Below are positions 56,964 to 64,000 of a stretch of 64,000 bases of DNA, in pieces; position 1 is the stretch's first letter, and every line of letters begins with the position of its first letter. Source of the DNA: Acidobacteriota bacterium (GTDB lineage: Bacteria > Acidobacteriota > Terriglobia > Bryobacterales > Bryobacteraceae); contig JAFDVZ010000030.1 in assembly GCA_018268715.1 (NCBI GenBank), positions 17,975 to 81,974 of the forward strand, read 5' to 3'. Both the position numbers and the translations under genes were made by a program. Below the pieces are notes generated by a model. It was not told the DNA's origin. It made no database searches and was given only the letters and a program-made list of their open reading frames with translations.

Positions 56964-58121
56964 ATGGAACATTTAACTGAGTCCCAATTAAGGGGATACC
57001 TCGAGCACGGGTTGGACCCGGCCGAGATTTTGCGCGTCCACGACCACCTTCGGATCTGCCATTTGTGCGCCGACTCCCTCAACGCGCGCCGCGCAGCCTC
57101 TCTCCGAAGCGAATTCGTGCCGCTATTTGCCGGCGAACCCTCCACCGCCACGCTCTCACACGTGGACGAGGAAGAACTGGTTTTGTATGTGAATGGGGGC
57201 CTTTCCGACGGCCAGCGGGTGAACGTGGAAGCCCACCTGGCCGAGTGCGAGGCCTGCCGGATGACCGTGGAGGACCTTCAGGAGTTCGCCCGGGAATCCG
57301 CGGAATCGGCCAAGGTCGTGGCGTTGCCGCCTCGGACCGCGCGTCCGGCATGGCGGGGGTGGGCGATCGTGGCCGCCGCCGCGGTGCTGGTGGGAGCGTT
57401 TCTGGTCTCGAGGTTCGCGGGCGGACCGGGAGGCGGCGCCGCGCCCCAACCGGTGTATCTGGCGTCGCTTCACGACGCTTCGGGATTGCTGGGGATTACC
57501 GCGGGCGGGGAACTGGCCGGGGTGGTGTTGAACGGCGAGGACCGGGCCGCGGTGCGACAGGCGTTGCAGTCCGGCGTGCTGCCGGCGGGGCCGGGCGAAT
57601 TGCCGATGGCCGGCGCCGGAGTCTTGCGCGGCGGGGCGGGCGAAGCGGCGCGGTTTGAATTGACGTACCCGACGCATCACCGCGTTTTGGACGATCGGCC
57701 GGAGTTTCGGTGGTCGGCGATGGCGGGCGCGACGGCGTATGAGGTGAAGGTCTTCGATGAGAAGTTCGACCCGGCGGCCGACAGCGGGCGCGTTACCGGG
57801 ACGGTGTGGAGGCCGGCGCGGGCGCTTGCTCGCGGCCGTACCTACCTGTGGCAGGTGACGGCAATCCAGGGCGGAGAACGAGTGACGGAGCCGGCGCCAC
57901 CGCGGGCGGAGGCCCGGTTTCTGGTGCTGGAGGCGGCGGCCGCGGGGCGGATCGCCAGGGCCCGGTCGGCGACGCCGTCGCACCTGCTGCTGGCGGTGAC
58001 CTACGCCCGGGAAGGGCTGCGGGAGGAGACGCTGGCTGAGCTCGAGGAGTTGGACCGGCTGAATCCGGGCTCGGCGGTGGTGGCGAATCTGCGCAGGAGC
58101 GCCGGGGCTAAGCTACCCTAA
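56964..58121 (+). CDS. Transmembrane anti-sigma factor with two zinc-finger (zf-HC2/ZAS) motifs
   Basis: From the ATG at 56964 the product is 385 residues; a GTG at 56955, directly after the sigma stop, is possible too. Two H-x3-C-x2-C motifs occur in tandem: HLRICHLC (His28, Cys32, Cys35) and HLAECEAC (His91, Cys95, Cys98), each after a GGL/HGL-type helix start, so the ZAS domain is duplicated. One transmembrane helix (about 132-149) is followed by an extracytoplasmic FN3-like domain (YPTHHRVLDDRPEFRWSAM...) and a helical tail. It probably holds the 55902 sigma factor until a signal reaches the outer part. Confidence 0.82.
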   Translation: MEHLTESQLRGYLEHGLDPAEILRVHDHLRICHLCADSLNARRAASLRSEFVPLFAGEPSTATLSHVDEEELVLYVNGGLSDGQRVNVEAHLAECEACRMTVEDLQEFARESAESAKVVALPPRTARPAWRGWAIVAAAAVLVGAFLVSRFAGGPGGGAAPQPVYLASLHDASGLLGITAGGELAGVVLNGEDRAAVRQALQSGVLPAGPGELPMAGAGVLRGGAGEAARFELTYPTHHRVLDDRPEFRWSAMAGATAYEVKVFDEKFDPAADSGRVTGTVWRPARALARGRTYLWQVTAIQGGERVTEPAPPRAEARFLVLEAAAAGRIARARSATPSHLLLAVTYAREGLREETLAELEELDRLNPGSAVVANLRRSAGAKLP

Positions 58122-58126
58122 GGGTC

Positions 58127-59263
58127 GTGAACGATATCTCCGCGCTGGCGGCCGAGGCGGGGCGCTTCGGCGAGCGGCTTCGGCGCATCAAGAGTCAGGT
58201 TGGCGGCCTGGAGTGGTATCCCTACGATACGCTCGCGGTGTTTCCGGTGCTGGAGGGGATGCTGCGGGGGCCGGATCGCGACCTGTTGGCGATGGCGGGC
58301 GCCGGGCGGGTGCTCGATATCGGTTGCGGGGATGGGGATCTTTCCTTCTTTCTCGATTCGCTGGGCCGCGATGTCACGGCGATCGAGAATCCATCGACCA
58401 ACTACAATGGCGTGCGCGGGTATCAGGCCATGGCTCGGGAGTTAGGGACTCGCGCCGCGTTGGAGTTACAGGATATCGACCGGGGTTTCTCTCTAAGTGG
58501 GCGGACTTACGGCCTGGCGTTCTGCCTGGGTGTGTTGTATCACCTCAAGAATCCCTACGGCCTGCTCGAGACTCTGGCGCGTCACGCGCGGCATTGCGTG
58601 CTGAGTACGAGGATCGCGCAGGTGACGGTTCGCGGAACCGGGATCGAGAAGGATCCGGTGGCCTATCTTGTCGGCCCGTCGGAGACTAACAACGACGCCA
58701 CGAATTTCTGGGTGTTTTCCATGGCCGGGTTGGAGCGGATTCTCGAACGGACCGGTTGGGAGTTATGCGCTTACTCGCTGACGGGGACGAAGCGAGGAGC
58801 GGACCCGGCCCGCGTGGATCGCGATCAGCGGATCTTCTGCCTGCTCCGGAGCCGTCTGGCGGAGCCGTGGGGCGAGGGCGTGGATCTCGACGGTGGGTGG
58901 CACGAACTCGAGCAAGGGTGCTGGCGTTGGACCGAACGCGCGTTCGGCGTGCGAGTGGCGCAGGCGCCGGAGGGCTCGGAAATCCGGCTCCGCTTTCGGA
59001 ATCCGTTGGGTCCGGTGCGGCTCAGGGCGATTGTGGATGGGGTCGAACTACCGTGGGTTGAGTACGTCGAGGCCGGGGAGCAGGCGTACCGGCAATCTGC
59101 GCCCATTGAATGGACTGGCGGGGAGTGTGTTGCGGTTCGGTTCGAGTTGGACCGGTCGGCCGCCCCGTCCGCAAGCGACCGGCGGGAGTTAGGCGTCCAG
59201 GTCGTGTTTTGGGACCTGAGCGGCGCCGAACCCCGCAGTGTTACGCCGATCGCTTGGGAATGA
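58127..59263 (+). CDS. Class I SAM-dependent methyltransferase with C-terminal beta domain
   Basis: The 378-residue protein starts at a GTG (58127). A Rossmann methyltransferase domain has motif I RVLDIGCGDGDLSFF (61-75), an acidic motif II (AIEN) and FCLGVLYHLKNPYGLLE, similar to CmoB-like/DUF1698 enzymes. The last 130 residues form a beta-rich domain (LRFRNPLGPVRLRAIVDGVEL...) of unknown type. It follows the anti-sigma gene by five bases and may be regulated with it. The methyl acceptor cannot be told from the sequence. Confidence 0.78.
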   Translation: MNDISALAAEAGRFGERLRRIKSQVGGLEWYPYDTLAVFPVLEGMLRGPDRDLLAMAGAGRVLDIGCGDGDLSFFLDSLGRDVTAIENPSTNYNGVRGYQAMARELGTRAALELQDIDRGFSLSGRTYGLAFCLGVLYHLKNPYGLLETLARHARHCVLSTRIAQVTVRGTGIEKDPVAYLVGPSETNNDATNFWVFSMAGLERILERTGWELCAYSLTGTKRGADPARVDRDQRIFCLLRSRLAEPWGEGVDLDGGWHELEQGCWRWTERAFGVRVAQAPEGSEIRLRFRNPLGPVRLRAIVDGVELPWVEYVEAGEQAYRQSAPIEWTGGECVAVRFELDRSAAPSASDRRELGVQVVFWDLSGAEPRSVTPIAWE

Positions 59264-59269
59264 GTCAGC

Positions 59270-59833
59270 TTACTGGCGATACCACAGGAAGGATAACTGG
59301 ATCGCGTAGAGGGTTTGAGTCACCGTGCCGCAGTTGGGCGCGATGTCCGTGATGGTGGTGGGGGGATTGAAGCGGGCCTGGAGCGCGCAGGTGTAAGTGG
59401 TTCCGCGGCCGGTTCCGGCCACTGTGTCGGCGCCGGCGGCCAGTTGCAACTGTCCGGACGCCTGCAGGATGCCGGGCTCTCCGGCAACGGGCATGAGCGT
59501 CAGATAGACGGGATTCAGGACGTCGAGTTTGCAGCCCGGGCCGCCGGTCAGCGTCACCGAAGCGTTGGACAGCGTCACGATGTCGTTTGCGCCGCGGCCG
59601 ACGATGCCGATGGTGAACGGCAGCGTTCGGGGCGTGTGGTCGGACTTGAACTTGAAACCGCTGGCGTTGTCGGGCGTAACGTTGATGCTGGCTGATTGGG
59701 TGATGTTTACGGGACCGGTGCAGATGGTTCCGTAGTTGGCGATGGCGTTGGCTTCCTGGGCGAAGGCGGCGCTCTGAGTCAGCACGGCGGCGATCGCCAG
59801 GGGCAGGATGAGAATCTTCTTGTTCATGGTCAT
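59270..59833 (-). CDS. Secreted hypothetical protein with four cysteines
   Basis: The 187-residue protein has a clear signal peptide (MTMNKKILILPLAIAAVLTQSAAFAQ) and a beta-rich body (about 150 residues) rich in Thr, Gly and Ala with four cysteines (YGTICTG, PGCKLDV, YTCALQ, NCGTV), probably forming two disulphides. No family was recognised. A pilin-like or spore-coat-like strand protein was considered but not supported. An AGAGGAAA ribosome binding site precedes the first ATG at 59833; a second start at 59827 is possible. Confidence 0.75.
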   Translation of the reverse strand: MTMNKKILILPLAIAAVLTQSAAFAQEANAIANYGTICTGPVNITQSASINVTPDNASGFKFKSDHTPRTLPFTIGIVGRGANDIVTLSNASVTLTGGPGCKLDVLNPVYLTLMPVAGEPGILQASGQLQLAAGADTVAGTGRGTTYTCALQARFNPPTTITDIAPNCGTVTQTLYAIQLSFLWYRQ

Positions 59834-59941
59834 GTCAGGTTTCCTCTCTGTCGCTCCGAGTTGTTTTCTCGGGAACAGCCAGTAATACGGGGCCGCCCGT
59901 AGATCGGATTTGAGTCTCGGAGAGAAAACTGACGAGCTGAG

Positions 59942-60730
59942 TCAGGCTGACTTCTTGGGAATACGCGTCTTGCGACGGGCCAGGGCGTATCCGGACCAGG
60001 TGGAGTCGATGGCGCAGACCTTATAGTCGACCCAGCCGTGCTCGATTCCCCAGGCGCGGACCGCCGAATCCGAGACGTCAGTGGCGACGCCCGAGGTCCT
60101 CTTCGGCCAGGCGATCCAGACGGTGGCGCCCGCGGCGGCCGTGTCGAGCGTCTTGCCGCCGGATTGGAGGAGTTCCTTCGTCGAGCGGACAAAGACGAGG
60201 ACTCGTTCGGCGGTGGACGCGCTGGAGGTGATGCGCGCGCCTTCGGGCAGTTCGAGTTGGCGCTCGAAGCCCGGCGGCGCGGCCACCAGGGCCACCGACG
60301 ATCCCGGCTTGATGCCGAGTTTCTTCCATAACGGATTGCCTGAGTAACCCGCCATGGGATCCGGCGCGACGGGGTTCTTCGGCGCCCGGCGGATGGCGCG
60401 TTCGAGATCGGCGGGTACGCCGGACCATTCGATGTAGCCTGCGTCCGGCAGCTGGTTGCGGACGGCCGCCACTTTCTCCGGCGCGCCGCCCACGAAGATG
60501 ATCGGGATGTGGCGCGTGGCCGTTGAACGCCGTAGCTGGACAGCGACCGCGCAGCCCTGCGTGGGGAGTCGAGAGAGGTCGATCAGGACGGCGTCGGCGT
60601 CGGGGGTGATGCGCTTCAGTCCGGCCATGCCCTGGGGCGCGATGACGTCCACCGAGTAGCCGGCTTCGTCAAGAATACGCCGAGCCGGGTCGGCTTCGGC
60701 CGGTTTCCAGTGGACTACGACAAGGTACAT
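59942..60730 (-). CDS. Receiver-like domain fused to DUF3052 domain
   Basis: The 262-residue protein starts MYLVVVHWKP, and residues 1-115 resemble a response-regulator receiver (ADAVLIDLSRLPTQG with Asp51 at the phospho-acceptor position, HIPIIFVGG), although the N-terminal acidic pair is missing, so phosphorylation is doubtful. Residues 128-260 match DUF3052 (GYSGNPLWKKLGIKPGSSVA, AWPKRTSGVATDVSDSAVR). It is divergent from the hydrogenase operon across about 150 bases. A regulatory role for the hydrogenase is possible but unproven. Confidence 0.75.
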   Translation of the reverse strand: MYLVVVHWKPAEADPARRILDEAGYSVDVIAPQGMAGLKRITPDADAVLIDLSRLPTQGCAVAVQLRRSTATRHIPIIFVGGAPEKVAAVRNQLPDAGYIEWSGVPADLERAIRRAPKNPVAPDPMAGYSGNPLWKKLGIKPGSSVALVAAPPGFERQLELPEGARITSSASTAERVLVFVRSTKELLQSGGKTLDTAAAGATVWIAWPKRTSGVATDVSDSAVRAWGIEHGWVDYKVCAIDSTWSGYALARRKTRIPKKSA

Positions 60731-60802
60731 TCACGCTCAGCGTAGCGCACCTTGACTCAACGTGTGGGGAATAAGACCCAAAAATGGAGTGAAATGGTCT
60801 GG

Positions 60803-60814
60803 TTTGGAACCAAA
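60803..60814. promoter_or_regulatory. Short inverted repeat upstream of the hydrogenase promoter
   Basis: TTTGG-AA-CCAAA, arms of five bases, six bases upstream of the sigma54-like element and about 75 bases before the hydrogenase start. It could be part of an activator or repressor site; the short length makes this tentative. Confidence 0.35.
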
Positions 60815-60819
60815 AGGCC

Positions 60820-60835
60820 TGGAACTCGAAATGCA
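60820..60835 (+). promoter_or_regulatory. Sigma54-type (-24/-12) promoter of the hydrogenase operon
   Basis: TGGAACTCGAAATGCA matches nine of the conserved positions of the sigma54 consensus TGGCACGNNNNTTGCW, including the key GG and GC dinucleotides with exact N10 spacing. It lies 42 bases before the GTG start and just ahead of a GGAGG ribosome binding site (60866-60870). Membrane-bound hydrogenase operons of this type in proteobacteria are sigma54 dependent, so the match is biologically sensible. No activator gene is visible in the window. Confidence 0.6.
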
Positions 60836-60877
60836 CGGGTCCCCGCCGGCATCCAATCACCCGGCGGAGGTGTTTCG

Positions 60878-61963
60878 GTGGGTCATACTTCGACGTTTGA
60901 TCTGCTCCGGAAACATGGAGTAGATCGTCGTTCCTTCCTGAAATTCTGCACCAGCATGACGGCGGCGATGGGGCTTGAGGCCGCGTTCGTTCCCGAAGTA
61001 GTGAAGGCCATGGAGACGAAGCCGCGCATTCCAGTCATCTGGCTGCACGGGCTCGAATGCACCTGCTGCAGCGAGTCCTTCATTCGCTCCTCGCATCCGA
61101 TCGCGCAGGACGTGATCCTCAACATGATCTCGCTCGATTACGACGACACGCTGCAGGCGGCCGCCGGCGAACAGGCCGAGGACTGCCGCCGCAAGATCAT
61201 GAAGGAGCACAAGGGCGGCTACATCCTGGCGGTGGAGGGCAACGCGCCGACCAAGGACGGCGGCGTGTACTGCACCATCGGCGGGGGGACTTTCCTCGAC
61301 GTCCTGAAGGAGACCGCCGAGGGCGCCAAGGCCGTGATCGCCTGGGGATCTTGCGCGTCGAACGGCTGCGTGCAGGCGGCCAAGCCGAACCCGACGGGTG
61401 CGCGCCCGGTGCACGAGATTATCTCCGGCAAGCCGATTATCAACGTGCCCGGCTGTCCGCCGATCGCCGAAGTCATGACGGGAGTCATCACCTACATCCT
61501 GACCTTCGACGCGCTTCCCGAGTTAGACCGGCTGGGGCGCCCCAAGATGTTCTACGGCCAGCGCATCCACGATAAGTGCTACCGGCGTCCGTTCTTCGAC
61601 GCCGGGCAGTTCGTCGAAGCCTGGGACGACGAGGGGGCTCGCAAGGGGTGGTGCCTGTACAAGATGGGCTGCCGGGGGCCGTCGACTTATAACTCCTGCT
61701 CGACGTTCAAGTGGAATAACGGCGTGTCGTTCCCGATCGGATCGGGGCACCCGTGCATCGGATGTAGCGAGGCGAACTTCTGGGACAACGGTCCGTTCTA
61801 CCAACGCCTGAGCGCCATTCCCCTGCCGGGCATCGAGGCTACGCCGGACGCCATCGGCAAGACGCTGGTGGGTTTGACGGCGGCCGGCGCGGCGGCGCAC
61901 GCCATCTCGTACGCGGTGCGGCGGACGATCTCGAAAGAGGCGTCCGAGGACAAGAAGGAATAG
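60878..61963 (+). CDS. hyaA: [NiFe]-hydrogenase small subunit, O2-tolerant membrane-bound type (group 1d-like)
   Basis: From the GTG at 60878, seven bases after GGAGG, the precursor is 361 residues, matching HoxK/HyaA. A Tat signal (DRRSFLKFC) precedes mature Met45 (METKPRIPVIWLHG). The proximal-cluster cysteines are Cys61, Cys63, Cys64, Cys159, Cys164 and Cys193, six in all. The two extra ones (Cys63 in CTCC, Cys164 in CASNGC) are the mark of the [4Fe-3S] cluster that gives O2 tolerance. Ligands for the medial and distal clusters follow (HDKCYRR, GWCLYKMGC, HPCIGC). A C-terminal helix (about 329-350) anchors it to the periplasmic face. Confidence 0.96.
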   Translation: MGHTSTFDLLRKHGVDRRSFLKFCTSMTAAMGLEAAFVPEVVKAMETKPRIPVIWLHGLECTCCSESFIRSSHPIAQDVILNMISLDYDDTLQAAAGEQAEDCRRKIMKEHKGGYILAVEGNAPTKDGGVYCTIGGGTFLDVLKETAEGAKAVIAWGSCASNGCVQAAKPNPTGARPVHEIISGKPIINVPGCPPIAEVMTGVITYILTFDALPELDRLGRPKMFYGQRIHDKCYRRPFFDAGQFVEAWDDEGARKGWCLYKMGCRGPSTYNSCSTFKWNNGVSFPIGSGHPCIGCSEANFWDNGPFYQRLSAIPLPGIEATPDAIGKTLVGLTAAGAAAHAISYAVRRTISKEASEDKKE

Positions 61964-61972
61964 CGAGGAGCC

Positions 61973-63694
61973 ATGGCGAAACGAATTGTCGTCGATCCGA
62001 TTACGCGCATCGAAGGCCATCTGCGCATCGAGGCGATCCTCGATGACCGCAATACAATCCAGAACGCCATGTCGACCGGAACGATGTGGCGCGGGCTGGA
62101 ACTGATTCTCGAAGGACGGGATCCGCGCGATGCGTGGGCGTTTTGCGAACGCATTTGCGGCGTGTGCACGACGGTGCACGCGCTCGCGTCGGTGCGGGCG
62201 GTGGAGAACGCGCTCAAGATCAAAGTCCCGCAGAACGCCGACATCATCCGCAACATCATGTTCCTGACCCAGCAGATTCAGGATCACGTGATTCATTTTT
62301 ACCATCTGCACGCGCTGGATTGGGTGGATATCGTTTCGGCGCTCAAGGCCGATCCGGGGGCGACGGCGACGCTCGCGCAGAAGGTGTCTCCGTCGTGGCC
62401 CAAGTCGTCGCCGGGTTACTTCAGGGATATCCAGGCGACGGTGAAGAAGTTCGTCGAGTCGGGGCAGTTGGGAATATTCGCGAACGCCTATTGGGGACAT
62501 CCGGCCTACAAGCTGCCTCCCGAGGCCAACCTCATGGCGGTGACTCACTACCTGGAGGCGCTGCAGTGGCAGAAGGAGATCATCAAGATCCACACGGTGT
62601 TCGGGGGTAAGAACCCGCATCCGAACTATATCGTGGGCGGGATGGCGTCGCCGTTGGCGTTGCAGAGCGATAACGCCGTCAACATCGAACGTTTGAACCT
62701 GGTGAAGGGACTCATTCAGGACGCGAAGGCGATCGTCGAGCAGTTATACATTCCGGACTTACTGGCGGTCGCGTCGTTCTATCCCGAATGGACCAAGATC
62801 GGCGGCGGGCTGGGCAATTACATGGCCTACGGCGATATTCCGCGGAATGGCGTCGGCGACCCGTCGCAGTTTCGCATGCCCCGGGGCATTATCCTCGATA
62901 AGGACCTGACCAAGGTGCTGGAGGTGGATCCCGGCGACCCGTCACAAATTCAGGAAGAGATCGCGCATTCCTGGTATAAGTACCCGGACGGAAAGACGTC
63001 GCTGCATCCCTGGGAAGGCGAGACGCAGCCGAGTTACACCGGACCGAAACCGCCGTATAAGAACCTGGATGAGAACGCCGGTTACTCGTGGCTGAAATCG
63101 CCGCGTTGGAAGGGCCGCTCGATGGAGGTCGGGCCGCTGTCGCGCATGCTGGTGGGGTTCGCGAGCGGTCGCGCGGAGCACAAGGAGGTGGTTACGGCGG
63201 CGCTCGCGAAACTGAACGTTCCGGCGGAGGCGCTGTTTTCAACGCTGGGGCGGACGGCGGCTCGCGGGCTCGAGGCGCAGTTGTGCGCGGGCTGGCTCCA
63301 GGAGGAGTTCGACCACCTGATCGCGAACCTGAAGAACGGCGTATCAGACACCGCCGACACGACCAAGTGGGACCCCAGGACGTGGCCCGCCGACGCGCAG
63401 GGTTACGGGTTCACCGAGGCTCCGCGCGGGGCGTTGTGCCATTGGATCAAGATCCACGATGCGAAGATCGCGAAGTATCAGATCGTGGTGCCATCCACCT
63501 GGAACGCGTCGCCCAAGGATGGCAAGGGGCAGCACGGGGCCTATGAGGCCGCGCTGTTGGGAACTCCCATGGCCGACCCGGCGCGTCCCGTGGAGATCCT
63601 GCGCACGATTCACTCGTTCGACCCGTGTCTGGCTTGCGCATCTCATGTCATCGGGCCGGACGGGCGGAAACTGGCGGAAATCAAAGTCCGGTAG
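61973..63694 (+). CDS. hyaB: [NiFe]-hydrogenase large subunit
   Basis: The 573-residue protein carries the nickel-iron site ligands: RICGVCT (Cys62, Cys65) near the N-terminus and DPCLACASH (Cys552, Cys555, His558) near the C-terminus. Cleavage after His558 by a maturation protease would remove the last 15 residues (VIGPDGRKLAEIKVR). The MWRGLELILEGRDPRDAW segment is typical of uptake hydrogenases. It starts nine bases after the small subunit, with AGGAG upstream. It would split H2 in the periplasm and pass electrons to the small subunit. No maturation genes (hyaD, hyp) are in the window. Confidence 0.96.
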   Translation: MAKRIVVDPITRIEGHLRIEAILDDRNTIQNAMSTGTMWRGLELILEGRDPRDAWAFCERICGVCTTVHALASVRAVENALKIKVPQNADIIRNIMFLTQQIQDHVIHFYHLHALDWVDIVSALKADPGATATLAQKVSPSWPKSSPGYFRDIQATVKKFVESGQLGIFANAYWGHPAYKLPPEANLMAVTHYLEALQWQKEIIKIHTVFGGKNPHPNYIVGGMASPLALQSDNAVNIERLNLVKGLIQDAKAIVEQLYIPDLLAVASFYPEWTKIGGGLGNYMAYGDIPRNGVGDPSQFRMPRGIILDKDLTKVLEVDPGDPSQIQEEIAHSWYKYPDGKTSLHPWEGETQPSYTGPKPPYKNLDENAGYSWLKSPRWKGRSMEVGPLSRMLVGFASGRAEHKEVVTAALAKLNVPAEALFSTLGRTAARGLEAQLCAGWLQEEFDHLIANLKNGVSDTADTTKWDPRTWPADAQGYGFTEAPRGALCHWIKIHDAKIAKYQIVVPSTWNASPKDGKGQHGAYEAALLGTPMADPARPVEILRTIHSFDPCLACASHVIGPDGRKLAEIKVR

Positions 63695-63703
63695 GAGGAG
63701 GGA

Positions 63704-64000
63704 ATGGCGAGCCTGACTCAAGTGCTGCCCGTGGACGCCCGCTATGGGCGCAAGTATGTGTGGCAACTGCCCGTTCGCGTCGCCCATTGGGCCACGGTGG
63801 CTTCGGTGATCGTGCTGTTCTTCACTGGGCTGTATATTTCAAACCCGATCCTCGCTCCGGCCGGGGAAGCCTACAAGAACTTTGTCATGGGGACCGTGCG
63901 CAAGGTGCACTTCGCCTTCGCGTACGTGTTCTTCTCGGCTTTCCTACTGCGGATTTATTGCTTCTGGTTTGGGAACAACTACGCGCGCTCCGGATTTCCG
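63704..64000 (+). CDS. hyaC: Ni/Fe-hydrogenase b-type cytochrome subunit (partial)
   Basis: The gene starts at 63704 behind AGGAGG and runs off the right edge after 99 residues. The visible part has two predicted helices; His28 (VRVAHWAT) and His69 (RKVHFAFAY) are likely heme ligands, as in HyaC/HoxZ. It would anchor the hydrogenase dimer and pass electrons from H2 to the quinone pool. Confidence 0.93.
   Translation, partial: MASLTQVLPVDARYGRKYVWQLPVRVAHWATVASVIVLFFTGLYISNPILAPAGEAYKNFVMGTVRKVHFAFAYVFFSAFLLRIYCFWFGNNYARSGFP

Overview
The window looks like a piece of a high-GC Acidobacteriota chromosome, most probably from the Bryobacterales/Solibacter group. This is inferred from gene content. 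There is a secreted protein ending in a TIGR03437-type domain, a DUF1800 plus DUF1501 gene pair, a TonB-dependent receptor with an N-terminal carboxypeptidase-regulatory-like domain, a very large Ser/Thr kinase carrying TPR and TolB/PD40 repeats, and a sigma/anti-sigma pair typical of that phylum. No tRNA, rRNA, CRISPR array, prophage or intact insertion sequence was seen. Coding density is high, and many genes overlap by 1-11 bases, so most of the window reads as tightly coupled operons.

Region by region: 1-5.3 kb holds a lipoprotein, a GT-C-like membrane protein with a discoidin-like tail, a BadF-type sugar kinase and an M20 peptidase. 5.3-9 kb holds a small conserved protein, a two-subunit 4-TM DMT transporter, rhamnulokinase and an alpha/beta hydrolase. 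9-17.6 kb (minus strand) encodes a complete tripartite RND efflux system followed by two MacB-like ABC permeases with no ATPase beside them. 17.7-24.1 kb holds a short SecA-like motor, a LolD-like ATPase and a ClpC-type chaperone. 24.2-24.6 kb is a broken Uma2-family gene. 24.6-35 kb holds a TolB/TPR protein with a heme-binding CxxCH, an outer-membrane barrel, an Ada-AlkA fusion plus Ogt for alkylation repair, a DtxR-type metal regulator, an M28 peptidase, biotin carboxylase plus BCCP, and a DnaC-like ATPase.

35-41 kb is a minus-strand uptake/catabolism operon (TonB receptor, DapA-like lyase/aldolase, enolase-superfamily enzyme). 41-45.5 kb is a housekeeping operon: rimO, yacG, pgpA, a six-bladed-propeller protein and cinA. 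45.5-59.3 kb holds the giant kinase, a lipase-like TIGR03437 protein, DUF1800/DUF1501, an ECF-like sigma factor with a double-zinc-finger anti-sigma factor, and a methyltransferase. 60.8-64 kb opens a [NiFe]-hydrogenase operon (small subunit, large subunit, truncated cytochrome b). All six cysteines of the oxygen-tolerant proximal cluster are present, and a sigma54-type promoter lies upstream.

The parts that reward a second look are: the hydrogenase and its sigma54-like promoter; the SecA-like/orphan ABC permease/LolD-ClpC neighbourhood; the leader hairpin and antisense overlap around 35.0-35.6 kb; the frameshifted Uma2 remnant; and the duplicated domains in the DUF1800 and anti-sigma proteins.
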